Positions 45,778 to 54,850 of a stretch of DNA of 64,000 nt are shown one piece after another. The first letter of the stretch is position 1, and every line of letters starts with the position of its first letter. The position numbers were made by a program, and so were the translations under genes. Below the pieces are notes generated by a model. It searched no databases and had not been told where the DNA came from. It worked only from the letters and a program-made list of their open reading frames with translations. The stretch comes from a bacterium. Its GTDB lineage: Bacteria > Zhuqueibacterota > Zhuqueibacteria > Residuimicrobiales > Oceaniaggregativiventaceae. Location: assembly GCA_029565675.1 (NCBI GenBank), contig JAKQNP010000008.1:186001-250000 (forward strand), read 5' to 3'.

Positions 45778-48700
45778 ATGGAACTTCAACAGCGACTAAA
45801 TCGCTGGCTCGTGATGGTCAGCCAACAGCTGGAGCAGGCGCTGCCCAATCATCAGCGCACCTATTCCGAGGCGGTTAACTTGCCTCACTATCGCCATCTT
45901 TCCCTGCAGCTGTTGTTGCGCTTTCAAGATCTCACCTTGGCGCAGGCGGCTTTTTTGCATGGTGTGCCGAGCAGCGAAGTTTCTGCTCATCTGCAGTCGC
46001 TCGTGAACGCTGAAATCCTGCAGATCCTTGAAAACCGCGAGTTGCTCGCTTCTTTAAATGGTCTCGACAGCGATGTTGCCAATCAGTTGGTGATCAATGT
46101 GCTGCCGGCCCTGCGCGATTGGCGCTCTGTGCCGCTTTTTCTTTTTGACAAATTGCATCATCTCGATTCCGATGGCCATCTCTTCAATTGGACTTTGCGC
46201 TTCTACCAGTCGCCTGCCCTTTTCGATGTCGAGCTTTTTCAACCCATGCGCTATACCTGTTCGCTCACCGATCTGTTGCAGTTCAGCGCTTTCACCAGCT
46301 CGGTTTTGGTCAAAACAGCCGACTATTTTGGCCTCTGGCATGAACGCAACGTTCTGGAGAATGCGGCGTTGTTGCTGCACGATCAAGCGAGGTTCTGCAA
46401 CTTGGTCGATTCGGTGTTGGCCGAGGTCAAAGAGCCAAGCTACACCGGGCGGATTTGTGCGGCCATACAGAAAACCGTTGGCTCTCTCGGCCAGACAATG
46501 TGGGAATGGCGGCATATCGCAGCTATGGATCGCGAATTAAGCGCCGATGGACACCCGGGCGGACCTCGATCGGTTCCCAAACTCGGTTATGTTGCCGTGC
46601 TCTGCCGGGATGCTTCGGTTTGCTATCAAGTTCTGGGATTGTTACACCGCCGCTGCAAACATCGGCCGGCAAAATTAAACGATTTTATCGGTGAGCCTAC
46701 CAAGAGCGGCTATCGCGCTCTGCACACGGTGCTGCTCGCTCCAGATGATTTGCAGGATTGCACGGAGGTCATTCCTGTCCGTTTGATTCCGATCGATGAG
46801 AGCAACAATCGGTTCTTGAATTCGGATGATCAAAAGATAGCCAATATTCGCCACCATTTTAGCGGCGAAATGGATGCCGGCTTGCGGGTCTTTACGCCCG
46901 ATGGTCGAAGAGTCGATTTGCCGGTGGGCGCTACCGTGATGCATTTTGCCATGACTCTTCATTCTTCTTTTGTCGCTCATCTCAGCGGAGCAACGGTCAA
47001 TCGCCAGCCTGTTTCCGCTTTCCATCCGCTCGATTGGGGGGATGTGGTCTGGCTGGATATCGCCAAAACGCCGCAGCCGCTGCCGGCCGGCTGGCGGGAG
47101 CGGTTGCCCCAGCCTTTTCGCAAGCGGGTCATCCGTCAGTTCAAGCAATTCTATCGGCCGGCGCTGATGGCGGCTGGCCGCACCTGGCTGCGGCAGCAGC
47201 TGTTGGCACGCGGACTGCAGGAAATTCCGGAAGATGAAATCCTCGATCTCTTCGTCGAAGAGGTGGCGACAACCTGGCGTTCGCAAAACCGGCATCCACA
47301 CGTCGATTGCGGCAAGGAAGCGCATGATTGGTGGCTTCAGCAGCTCGGCATTCTCGCCAGCTGCAATCGCGGCATGGATTTGCCCTATGTGTCGGCCATC
47401 GACGAGATAAGCGCAGAAGAACTGGTCAGCGATATGCTGCGCACCATCGAAACCGCCAATCTGAATCTGATCCATGAATTGAATGTGCCGCTGCCGTTGC
47501 AGTCGCGTATCGACTCTATCGTATTATGCGATCAGTGCCATCCGCAAATTCCGGGCGATAATGTGGGCAAGTTGGAGAACCGCACCCTGCGGGTGCACCG
47601 CAAAAGCGCGCCTTGCGGAAAAGGTGGTTTTGCGGTTTTTCGCCAACATCGCGCGAGGCATCCACACTATTTCCTCATCGAGTTCACCAATCGCATCGGC
47701 GCTGCCGCTGAAATTTTCGAGGTTTTTAACCGTTTTCATATCGACATTGCGGATTTTGCCGGCTGTCGGCTGCAACGCGGATGGAGCGTAGTGCGGATTT
47801 TGGTGGATGTTATGGAAGAAAACCGTATCGATCAGGTTGCCGCCGCATTGGAAAAAATTCAGGGCGTGCGGCGGGTTATCAAGCCAAATCAGCCGGCTGT
47901 GCCTCTCCTCGAAAGCGTCTTGCCGCCGCGCGCAGCTGTCCAAAGCTCGGCGCTTTCGACGCCGGCGCCCTATATCTGCGGCAATTGTATCGTCGAGGAT
48001 GCATACTTTTATGGTATGGAAAGGGAGCTGGCGCAGCTGCGCGATATCTTTAACCGGGTCAATCTCCAAGGCGGCTATAAGGGGTGCTCGGTATTTGTCT
48101 ATGGGCCCAAGCGCAGCGGCAAAAGTTCGCTGGTGCTCTATTTTTATCGCGAAATCCAACGCTTGCATTCGCAAAAGTGTCTGCTGGTATACTATGAAGC
48201 CTCCCGTCGGCAATCGTGGAAAGGCGCAGAAAAAGAGCTGAATCGGCAGATTTGCGAACACGCTGTGCAGATGGCGCCGTTTTTCAATATTGAATTGCCG
48301 CCGCTGAGTGATCTCTCTTTGGTGGAAAACATGGAGATTCTGCAGCGGGTTTTGCATATCCCGTTTGTCTTGATCATCGACGAAGCCATCGGATTGCTGC
48401 ACGAAACCACCGCTGCAGAAGAGATGGAATCCTTGCTCGATTTTTTTGACTGCGTTGCCAAGCTGCCGCAGCGGATGGTCATTTGGGTGGGGCCGGAAGC
48501 GCCGGTACAATTTTTACACCCCAAGGTCCGCCGCAAGCTGGAAAAAGCGGAACCGGTCAAGACGCGCAATTTCGAACTGCAGGAGACCTTTGCCTTGTTG
48601 CGGGCGGACAAATTCAACTATCGCCATCACATAAAGATTTCCCATTCACTGGCACGTCAGATCCATCTTTTGACCGGCGGGCATCCTTATTGGATTTCCT

Positions 48701-49116
48701 ATCTCGGACGTTTGATGTGGCAATCCGCCCGCCAGGGTGAAATCACCCGATATACGCCGCAGCTGCTGAGCAGAGCCGTGGAAGACATGCTCAATTTGGG
48801 GGCTCCGTTTACCGATCGCCTCTATTCAACACTCGATCCCAGCCAATCTTATCACCTGATTCTCAAGCTGCTTGCCCAAAAAGACGTGCCGGAAGAAGGG
48901 CTGACGTTGACAGATCTGCGGAGCCAACTGAACAAAACCAATTCTGATTTGGCTGAAAAATCGCTGCGCAATGTTTTGAATATTCTGCAAGCCCAGGGAG
49001 CTCTGCACTGCCATTATCACCGACGGCACACGACCTGGAGTCTCGCAGCGCCGCTCCTGGGTATGGCCATTCAATATCATCAGGAGCCAAACTCGATCAC
49101 AGGAGAAAAGTTATGA
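45778..49116 (+). CDS. pseudo-RelA/SpoT protein fused to a STAND-like ATPase
   Basis: A 1112-residue protein of unusual design. Residues 45-135 match an RSH HD hydrolase, but the HD box reads HG (His61-Gly62) and the ED pair is missing; FDKLHH (124) matches the later DRLHN. Residues 170-345 match the synthetase, with CYQVLGLLH and GYRALHTVLL but no RxKHxxSI motif and EVQIRT reduced to IPVRLI. TGS spans 369-426, the zinc finger (CDQCHPQIPGDNVG) about 582-615 and ACT about 628-701. Residues 743-1110 are a P-loop ATPase: Walker A GPKRSGKSS (776-784), Walker B LIIDEA (Asp868), a TGGHP motif (about 966) and a winged C-terminus. Start is ATG 45778 after GGAGG. Probably a ribosome or alarmone sensor controlling an ATPase; function is inferred. 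Confidence 0.8.
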   Translation: MELQQRLNRWLVMVSQQLEQALPNHQRTYSEAVNLPHYRHLSLQLLLRFQDLTLAQAAFLHGVPSSEVSAHLQSLVNAEILQILENRELLASLNGLDSDVANQLVINVLPALRDWRSVPLFLFDKLHHLDSDGHLFNWTLRFYQSPALFDVELFQPMRYTCSLTDLLQFSAFTSSVLVKTADYFGLWHERNVLENAALLLHDQARFCNLVDSVLAEVKEPSYTGRICAAIQKTVGSLGQTMWEWRHIAAMDRELSADGHPGGPRSVPKLGYVAVLCRDASVCYQVLGLLHRRCKHRPAKLNDFIGEPTKSGYRALHTVLLAPDDLQDCTEVIPVRLIPIDESNNRFLNSDDQKIANIRHHFSGEMDAGLRVFTPDGRRVDLPVGATVMHFAMTLHSSFVAHLSGATVNRQPVSAFHPLDWGDVVWLDIAKTPQPLPAGWRERLPQPFRKRVIRQFKQFYRPALMAAGRTWLRQQLLARGLQEIPEDEILDLFVEEVATTWRSQNRHPHVDCGKEAHDWWLQQLGILASCNRGMDLPYVSAIDEISAEELVSDMLRTIETANLNLIHELNVPLPLQSRIDSIVLCDQCHPQIPGDNVGKLENRTLRVHRKSAPCGKGGFAVFRQHRARHPHYFLIEFTNRIGAAAEIFEVFNRFHIDIADFAGCRLQRGWSVVRILVDVMEENRIDQVAAALEKIQGVRRVIKPNQPAVPLLESVLPPRAAVQSSALSTPAPYICGNCIVEDAYFYGMERELAQLRDIFNRVNLQGGYKGCSVFVYGPKRSGKSSLVLYFYREIQRLHSQKCLLVYYEASRRQSWKGAEKELNRQICEHAVQMAPFFNIELPPLSDLSLVENMEILQRVLHIPFVLIIDEAIGLLHETTAAEEMESLLDFFDCVAKLPQRMVIWVGPEAPVQFLHPKVRRKLEKAEPVKTRNFELQETFALLRADKFNYRHHIKISHSLARQIHLLTGGHPYWISYLGRLMWQSARQGEITRYTPQLLSRAVEDMLNLGAPFTDRLYSTLDPSQSYHLILKLLAQKDVPEEGLTLTDLRSQLNKTNSDLAEKSLRNVLNILQAQGALHCHYHRRHTTWSLAAPLLGMAIQYHQEPNSITGEKL

Positions 49117-50447
49117 AGGATGACTCATCCCTCTTTTTTATTTATGAACAACAATTGGAACAATTGGCACAGGCTCAGCAGATGACCTATCTCTATGGCG
49201 GGCGCGGAGTGGGAAAGAGCACTTTTTTGCGCAGATTGGCGCAACGGCTGGGCCCCCAAGATGTGATCTGGATCGAGGGCGATGACTGGTTTGCCGCTCG
49301 CCAACGCCTTGCGGAAATCGATCCTGGCGACCTGAAATTATCCAAACATTTGATCATCGATGATCTGGATCGATTTTGTGCGGTGGGCTATGATCGCGAA
49401 GGAGATAAATTTGAGGAAATGATCAATCGTCTGGATGAATTGTTCAAACGCTTGACAGCCCCGGACCGGCAAAAACGGGTCTATGCGGCAGGAACCCGGA
49501 AACCGCAGTTTTTTATCAATGGCCGAGACCGAAAGCCTGAATCCGCGCAGCGCTCGCCCTGGTGGCAACTGTTTTGGTCGTATATCGATATGAGTTGGAA
49601 TCATGTGCTTTTCAATCCCTGGGAGTTGGGCTGGAAACAGAACCTGTCTGACTGGATCGAGAAACGCTTTGCTGTTGCCGTGCAAGAACCGGTCTGGCGG
49701 TTATGGGCTAAGCTGACCATATCTTTGACTGGCGGGCACCCATCGTTGATCAAGGCGGCGTTGGCGGGACTCGAGCACTTGGCCAGGGGGGAGGAATTGA
49801 CGCCGGTTGAGAAAAAATTGCGCTCTCCGTTCGATGTCAACGAAAGCGACGAGCGATGGCTGCAAACACGTCACTATCTGGAAGACTGCCTGGTGCAAAC
49901 CGGCCTGAATCGATTGCGCCGCGCCCTGCAGAGCTTGTGGACCATTTCCCAGTCAAGTCGTCCGGAGGTGGCCGGTTTTCTCACCCGCCTCGCGCAGGAT
50001 GAACCGATCATTCCGCCCTATGATGTGCGGGAGATTCTCATCGATCACTCGGTAATCTATCTCGATGCTGAAAGCGGCAGCTATCAAATTCCAGGAGATC
50101 TGCTCAAAAACGAAATTTTGCATTTATTTCCACCATCGGAAGACAAAGCGCAGATCACGGTCCAACCCGATACCGCCGCACCCCAGCGTCGCGGCACCAT
50201 GGTATTGCAAGTCGGGCAAACACCCATGCCGATCCGCCTCAACGGCAGCACCTGGCGTTTGCTCTCTCTGCTGCACCAGCAAGGCGGCCAGGTTGTTTCT
50301 CTGGATACGCTGCAAAAAAAGCTGAACAAAACAGAATATGGTGTGCGCTCGGCCTTGCAGCGCCTGGAGAATAAGCTCAAAGAAGTCGGTGCAGATCATC
50401 TGTTGGAAAATCAAAGAGGTAAAGGTTATCGATTCAGATCGGAGTGA
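49113..50447 (+). CDS. P-loop ATPase with C-terminal OmpR-type winged helix
   Basis: A 444-residue protein starting inside the stop of the previous gene (ATGA). Residues 20-340 form a P-loop ATPase with Walker A GGRGVGKST (29-37), Walker B LIIDDLDRF (Asp83/Asp84) and a TGGHP motif (206-210) like that of its partner. Residues about 365-444 form a winged helix of the OmpR/Trans_reg_C type (LNGSTWRLLSLLHQQGG, VRSALQRLENKL, RGKGYRFRS) that should bind DNA. The order, ATPase then DNA-binding domain, resembles STAND-type regulators. It probably acts with the RelA-like ATPase and may control the operon itself. Confidence 0.82.
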   Translation: MKDDSSLFFIYEQQLEQLAQAQQMTYLYGGRGVGKSTFLRRLAQRLGPQDVIWIEGDDWFAARQRLAEIDPGDLKLSKHLIIDDLDRFCAVGYDREGDKFEEMINRLDELFKRLTAPDRQKRVYAAGTRKPQFFINGRDRKPESAQRSPWWQLFWSYIDMSWNHVLFNPWELGWKQNLSDWIEKRFAVAVQEPVWRLWAKLTISLTGGHPSLIKAALAGLEHLARGEELTPVEKKLRSPFDVNESDERWLQTRHYLEDCLVQTGLNRLRRALQSLWTISQSSRPEVAGFLTRLAQDEPIIPPYDVREILIDHSVIYLDAESGSYQIPGDLLKNEILHLFPPSEDKAQITVQPDTAAPQRRGTMVLQVGQTPMPIRLNGSTWRLLSLLHQQGGQVVSLDTLQKKLNKTEYGVRSALQRLENKLKEVGADHLLENQRGKGYRFRSE

Positions 50448-50536
50448 TTAATCAAACGTAAAGACACTTGGGTTTGATCACCACTTTTTCTGATTTGCTG
50501 TCTGTGATCTCTAGATTAAAAAATTGGAAACGAGAA

Positions 50537-50824
50537 TTATATGTTTGCCGCAGTTTTTCCGTTCTTCAATTTTTCAAGCCAGTTTGAATAGGTTATTAAT
50601 ATTGCGAAAGTTGAATATATAACGCCGGCAATGATATCGACGACATAATGGTCGCCTGAATATATAACGGTCAAGGAGACGCTCAAGGCATAGAAATAGC
50701 TGATTTTGCTGTCAAACGCATCGACAATGATAACGGCTATAGAATGTCTCTGACCACTGATTTGGCTCCGCGTGCTCTCGGCTATCGATCTGTGGACAGA
50801 TTTCACACCAGGATTTACCGTCAA
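50537..50824 (-). pseudogene. C-terminal remnant of a PAP2 phosphatase
   Basis: The frame covers only the end of a PAP2 enzyme. YSGDHYVVDIIAG is the third catalytic motif (His and Asp), and RHSIAVIIV corresponds to the region around the second motif, whose PSL is gone. The KxxxxxxRP part and first helices are missing, and the upstream residues look like unrelated sequence. The region is AT-rich. It appears to be a decayed gene left next to the RelA-like operon. Confidence 0.6.
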
Positions 50825-50944
50825 CTATTTCGGAATAAAGAAACTTATTTTTTTTTTATGAGTTGAAATCGCCGGAGATTTTATTTATTTTTATACCTCG
50901 CTCCTAAAGAACGACAGCAATCCATCCTCTAATCGGCAGAAGTC

Positions 50945-53308
50945 ATGATTGGTTTTACTCTTCGCAACTCTTTCCGCCCTGTCGCTCGTCCGATCAGTGC
51001 CAGCCGTTTACAGAGATCCATGCGGATCAGCATTATTGCCGGCTCCATCGGCATTCCATGGGTCTTGACTTTTTTACCCGGATATATACTCAATGTTTTT
51101 TTCAAGAATCACCTCGGCGGCACCGCTTTTCAGCTGGGATTGATGGTGGCTTTGATATATATTTCCAATCTTTTACATCTGGGCGCGATTACCATCTATG
51201 GCCGGCTTAAGAGCATCAAGTTATACTGGTGGGTGATGCACATCTTGCACCGCTTCATCGGATTGTTGTTGGCTTATGTTTGTGTGATGGTGGTACGGGG
51301 CGGGGACCCGGGGATGGGTATTGTGCTGACGGTTTTGGCGGTAACGGTGAGTTCTTTTTTCAGCAACGCGAGTGCCGCAGGTTGGTCGGCATGGATGGCT
51401 GATCTGGTGCCGGGGCAGATTCGCGCCACCTTTTTTACCCGTCGCTCAGCGATCCTCAACGCTGTCAGCATGGCATGGTTTTTTGTCGTCACTCTGGCGC
51501 TGGATCTCTTTGTGCAGCACGAGATGTCGGTTTTCGCAGTGGTTTTTACACTTGCGGCAATCGGCGGAGTGGTGGATATCTTTATGCATATTTGGATCCC
51601 GGAGCAAGAGGCAGCTCAGGCAAAGGATCCACCAGGATGGCGGCTTTACACGGATCCGCTGAAAAACGGCAATTTCCGGCGCTTTTCGCTTGCCTATACC
51701 CTATACATGCTCTCAACCAATATATTGGCGCCTTTCTTGGGACCGTACCTGACCGCCCAGGATGGCATCGGTGCGCCGAATATCTGGCTTGGAATCCTGG
51801 TTATGAACACGCAATTGGTAACCATCGCCACGATTCGATACTGGGGCGTGGTAATGGATCGGTTTGGCCGCAAACCAGTTGCCCTGATTGGCAGCCTCTC
51901 TTTCCTGGCCGGCCTCGGGTGGTTTTTTATCACCCCACAAAACTATGTCATTATCGTGCCGCTGATCGCCTTGTTGACTGGGAGCCTCAATCCGGCGTTT
52001 GTCGAGGGCATCAATCAAATGATGTTGTCGATTACTCCGGAAAAAAATAAAACTTCATATGTCGGCTGGTTTCTGACCATCGTCGGCGTGGGCAATGCCG
52101 TCGGCGCCCTGGGCGGCGGTTATTTGTATGATCTTTTCGCGGAGTGGCATTACGAACTCTGGAAAGGATTTTTTATCGGCGGGTTTCATCTGGTGGCGCT
52201 GACCAACATCGTGCTTTGTGCGCTGAGTTTTCTGCTGTTGTTGCGCATTCGCGAAGGTGGTGAAAAAACGATGGGCTTTGTCTTTTCGCGCTTGGCCACA
52301 CCGGGGATTTTGCGCACTTTTTCCAACATGGGCATCATCGCCAAACCGCGCAGTTCAGGCCGGGTTGCACAGGCGCTGCGCGAAATCGATGGTTTATCGA
52401 GCAGCCTGGCCATCAGTGACGTCTTGCGTCGGTTGGATGATCCAGACGCTGAGGTTCGCGAAGAGGCAGCGCTGGCGTTGGGTCGTGCACGTGCAGAAGA
52501 GGCGGTTGATGCGTTGATCGAGCGCCTTCGAGATCCCGAGTCGACCATCCGGATCGTGGCGGCGAAAGCCCTGGGCCAGATCGGCAATCCGCGAGCGCTG
52601 CCCTATCTGATCGAGGGATTGGAAAGTCCATCCGATGAAGTGCAGCAGGCATGCGCTCAAGCGATCGGCAAGATCGGCGGCGAGGAGTCGTTGGCACAGC
52701 TGTTTCGCTTGATGCGGGAAGGGCGCAGCGAAAAGGTCAGCGCCTTGAGCGCCGATGCCTTGTCGCGGCGCGGTATACTCGAGGCGGCCTGGGAAATTTT
52801 GCCCTTTATGCATCAAACCAAAAATCCGGTTTTGCGGCGACAACTCGCTATTGCTATGGGCAATTTGCTCGGCGAGCCCGGAGAATTTTATAAATACTAT
52901 ACCAGTTTGGACGTCGTGCAGGGGAATCGTTTCGATCGGCTCTATCATGAAGCGCAACACACCCTGCTGCAATATGAGAAGAACGGTATCAGGCAATCTT
53001 CTGCTGACTCCCTGACCAGGACGTTGCCGTCCGTGCGTGGGCTGATCGAGAGGAATGAATATCGGCAGGCGCTGGTGGCTTTGGCTGATATCCTGCACGG
53101 TCTGGTAAGGATTCGTCTGCAGCAGGATATCGAGGATGAAGAGGCTCTTCTCTATTATACCGTCTATCGCGATGCCCGGCTTGGACTGGGTTACTGGGCG
53201 GTGCGGGAAATGGTCGCCCTGACGGAAGAGAATCCTTCTGATGAACTTTTGCGCATCGACATTCTGCTGATCCTCTATTTTCTCGCTAATTGCAGCAAAA
53301 ACGGTTAA
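50945..53308 (+). CDS. MFS transporter fused to HEAT repeats
   Basis: A 787-residue protein. The first about 450 residues form an MFS carrier with 12 helices; GRKPVALIGSLSFLAG is the A-loop-type motif between helices. The rest is soluble. From about residue 475 to 610 there are four to five HEAT-type repeats of about 31 residues (for example RRLDDPDAEVREEAALALG and ERLRDPESTIRIVAAKALG). A further helical region follows to the end. The fusion suggests that the cytoplasmic repeats regulate the carrier or dock it to a partner. Substrate unknown. Confidence 0.87.
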   Translation: MIGFTLRNSFRPVARPISASRLQRSMRISIIAGSIGIPWVLTFLPGYILNVFFKNHLGGTAFQLGLMVALIYISNLLHLGAITIYGRLKSIKLYWWVMHILHRFIGLLLAYVCVMVVRGGDPGMGIVLTVLAVTVSSFFSNASAAGWSAWMADLVPGQIRATFFTRRSAILNAVSMAWFFVVTLALDLFVQHEMSVFAVVFTLAAIGGVVDIFMHIWIPEQEAAQAKDPPGWRLYTDPLKNGNFRRFSLAYTLYMLSTNILAPFLGPYLTAQDGIGAPNIWLGILVMNTQLVTIATIRYWGVVMDRFGRKPVALIGSLSFLAGLGWFFITPQNYVIIVPLIALLTGSLNPAFVEGINQMMLSITPEKNKTSYVGWFLTIVGVGNAVGALGGGYLYDLFAEWHYELWKGFFIGGFHLVALTNIVLCALSFLLLLRIREGGEKTMGFVFSRLATPGILRTFSNMGIIAKPRSSGRVAQALREIDGLSSSLAISDVLRRLDDPDAEVREEAALALGRARAEEAVDALIERLRDPESTIRIVAAKALGQIGNPRALPYLIEGLESPSDEVQQACAQAIGKIGGEESLAQLFRLMREGRSEKVSALSADALSRRGILEAAWEILPFMHQTKNPVLRRQLAIAMGNLLGEPGEFYKYYTSLDVVQGNRFDRLYHEAQHTLLQYEKNGIRQSSADSLTRTLPSVRGLIERNEYRQALVALADILHGLVRIRLQQDIEDEEALLYYTVYRDARLGLGYWAVREMVALTEENPSDELLRIDILLILYFLANCSKNG

Positions 53309-53317
53309 AACCTGCGA

Positions 53318-54478
53318 TTATTTGGGATCTTGATCTTGTCCAGGTGCGCTTTTCTTTTGGGCTGGCTGCAAGATCGGCAAGAGCGCATCGATATAATGGA
53401 GTGCCTGGCGATGGAAACCCAGGTCGCTCGGGTGCACTCCATCGACCGTTCCTTCGCCATCGATACCCAACTGGTCGCGGGAAGTGAGGTAGTGGAGCTG
53501 AGTAAACCCGGACTGGACCAGCTCCTGGTAAATTCGCTGCAAGGTGGCTGCTTTGCGTTCGAGCTGCTCCTGCAGATCAGACTTGAATGCTGCATTTGAT
53601 GGCCAGCAGCTCTCTACCAATAGAACAGGAGTATCAGGCTGCCTTCGGCATAAGGTCTGGATGAAAGAGAAGGCCCTCTCCTGCAGCAACGAGTCGGTCA
53701 TGTTGGGAAGGCAATCAATGATAAAGACCTCGGCATCGATCTGGGCCAGGAGCAGCGCCACCGACGGATCCATCCGCCCGTTGCCTGAAAAGCCGAGATT
53801 GACGACTGGCCGATCGAGATGTCGGCCGACGATCGCCGGTGACGCCATTCCAGGTCGTGAGGCGCATCCACCCTGGATAATCGAGGTTCCGTAAAACACG
53901 AGGGGCCGCTGTTTCCATGCCGGCCGCGGCGGTGCTCCGATCAATTCGGCTTCGGTTGGCACGCCAATTTCGACTGATGCGACACCGTTATAGAGCGGTA
54001 AATACAAGCAATATTCGCGTTTTTCCGCTTTCAGACCCGTGATTAGAACATGAGTGTTTTGGGGAAAATTTTTCGGCAGACTGTTTCCCAGCCAACGCCA
54101 ATTCCTATCGCTATCGCGAAAATAGAGATCCACGCCGCTGACCCCGGTTGCCGGCATATGCGGCATCTCGAGTTGTTCAAAGAGCAGCGTCCAGCGGGCA
54201 GCAATGGCAGACGCATCGGTTAGAAAGCGCACACAAATTCCGGCGGAGTGTCGGCCCAATTCCCACAACTTGGTGGAAACCAGCGCCTGGGCGGAATCGG
54301 GCAGTCTCTGAAATGGGCTGTTTTGATTCAGCCAACCGGCCCCCTCTAGGGTTAAATCTTGACCGGAGATCCACAGGGTATCGCCGGTAAAACCGCGCTG
54401 CGGGATATCGCCTTTCACAGGTCCTGCCTGAACGGCGAAAGCAAAACAGACAGCGATCGCAAATTTTTGCCACTGCAT
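53318..54478 (-). CDS. exported SGNH/GDSL-type hydrolase
   Basis: A 386-residue protein with a signal peptide (FAIAVCFAFAVQAGPVKG). After a beta-rich N-terminal domain (about residues 30-185) comes an SGNH hydrolase domain: Ser block FYGTSIIQGGC, Gly in GFSGNG, an acidic IDCLPNM region and Asp/His in DGVHPSDLGF. The enzymes of this family act on esters of lipids or sugars, and this one should work outside the inner membrane. Its end faces the MFS-HEAT gene nine bases away; no terminator is visible. Substrate unknown. Confidence 0.87.
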   Translation of the reverse strand: MQWQKFAIAVCFAFAVQAGPVKGDIPQRGFTGDTLWISGQDLTLEGAGWLNQNSPFQRLPDSAQALVSTKLWELGRHSAGICVRFLTDASAIAARWTLLFEQLEMPHMPATGVSGVDLYFRDSDRNWRWLGNSLPKNFPQNTHVLITGLKAEKREYCLYLPLYNGVASVEIGVPTEAELIGAPPRPAWKQRPLVFYGTSIIQGGCASRPGMASPAIVGRHLDRPVVNLGFSGNGRMDPSVALLLAQIDAEVFIIDCLPNMTDSLLQERAFSFIQTLCRRQPDTPVLLVESCWPSNAAFKSDLQEQLERKAATLQRIYQELVQSGFTQLHYLTSRDQLGIDGEGTVDGVHPSDLGFHRQALHYIDALLPILQPAQKKSAPGQDQDPK

Positions 54479-54850
54479 CAGATTTCTCCTCGATTGCAGA
54501 TGTCGCGGTTAAGCTCAATTGTTTTTTCAGATGAAGGGCATCACCCGCGCAGGGATGACCGCAATTGCAGCACCTCTAAAGATTCTTTGACCAGATAGAC
54601 TGGATTGTGCTTGCGCAAGAGAGCGGTGCAAACTACGACAATCCGTCAAGTTTATCAAGGAGAATGTCGCCGGCGTTGCTGGGATGGCTGTTTTGGCAAG
54701 AGCCAAAGTGCTCGCTTGGCAAAGAGAGATCGGCTGCCGGTTGTCCGGCAGCAAAGCGACTAATGCTTGCGACTCTGGAAAAATTTCTCTACGTTTGATC
54801 GCTGCCAGTAACGGATCATCTGAATTTAGTCTTTTGCGATAGAATTGCCG
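54479..54850. other. divergent intergenic region
   Basis: A 372-base gap between the SGNH gene (minus) and the methyltransferase gene (plus). A minus-strand frame at 54527-54877 overlaps the methyltransferase start and has no family resemblance. No strong promoter or hairpin could be fixed. Confidence 0.45.
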
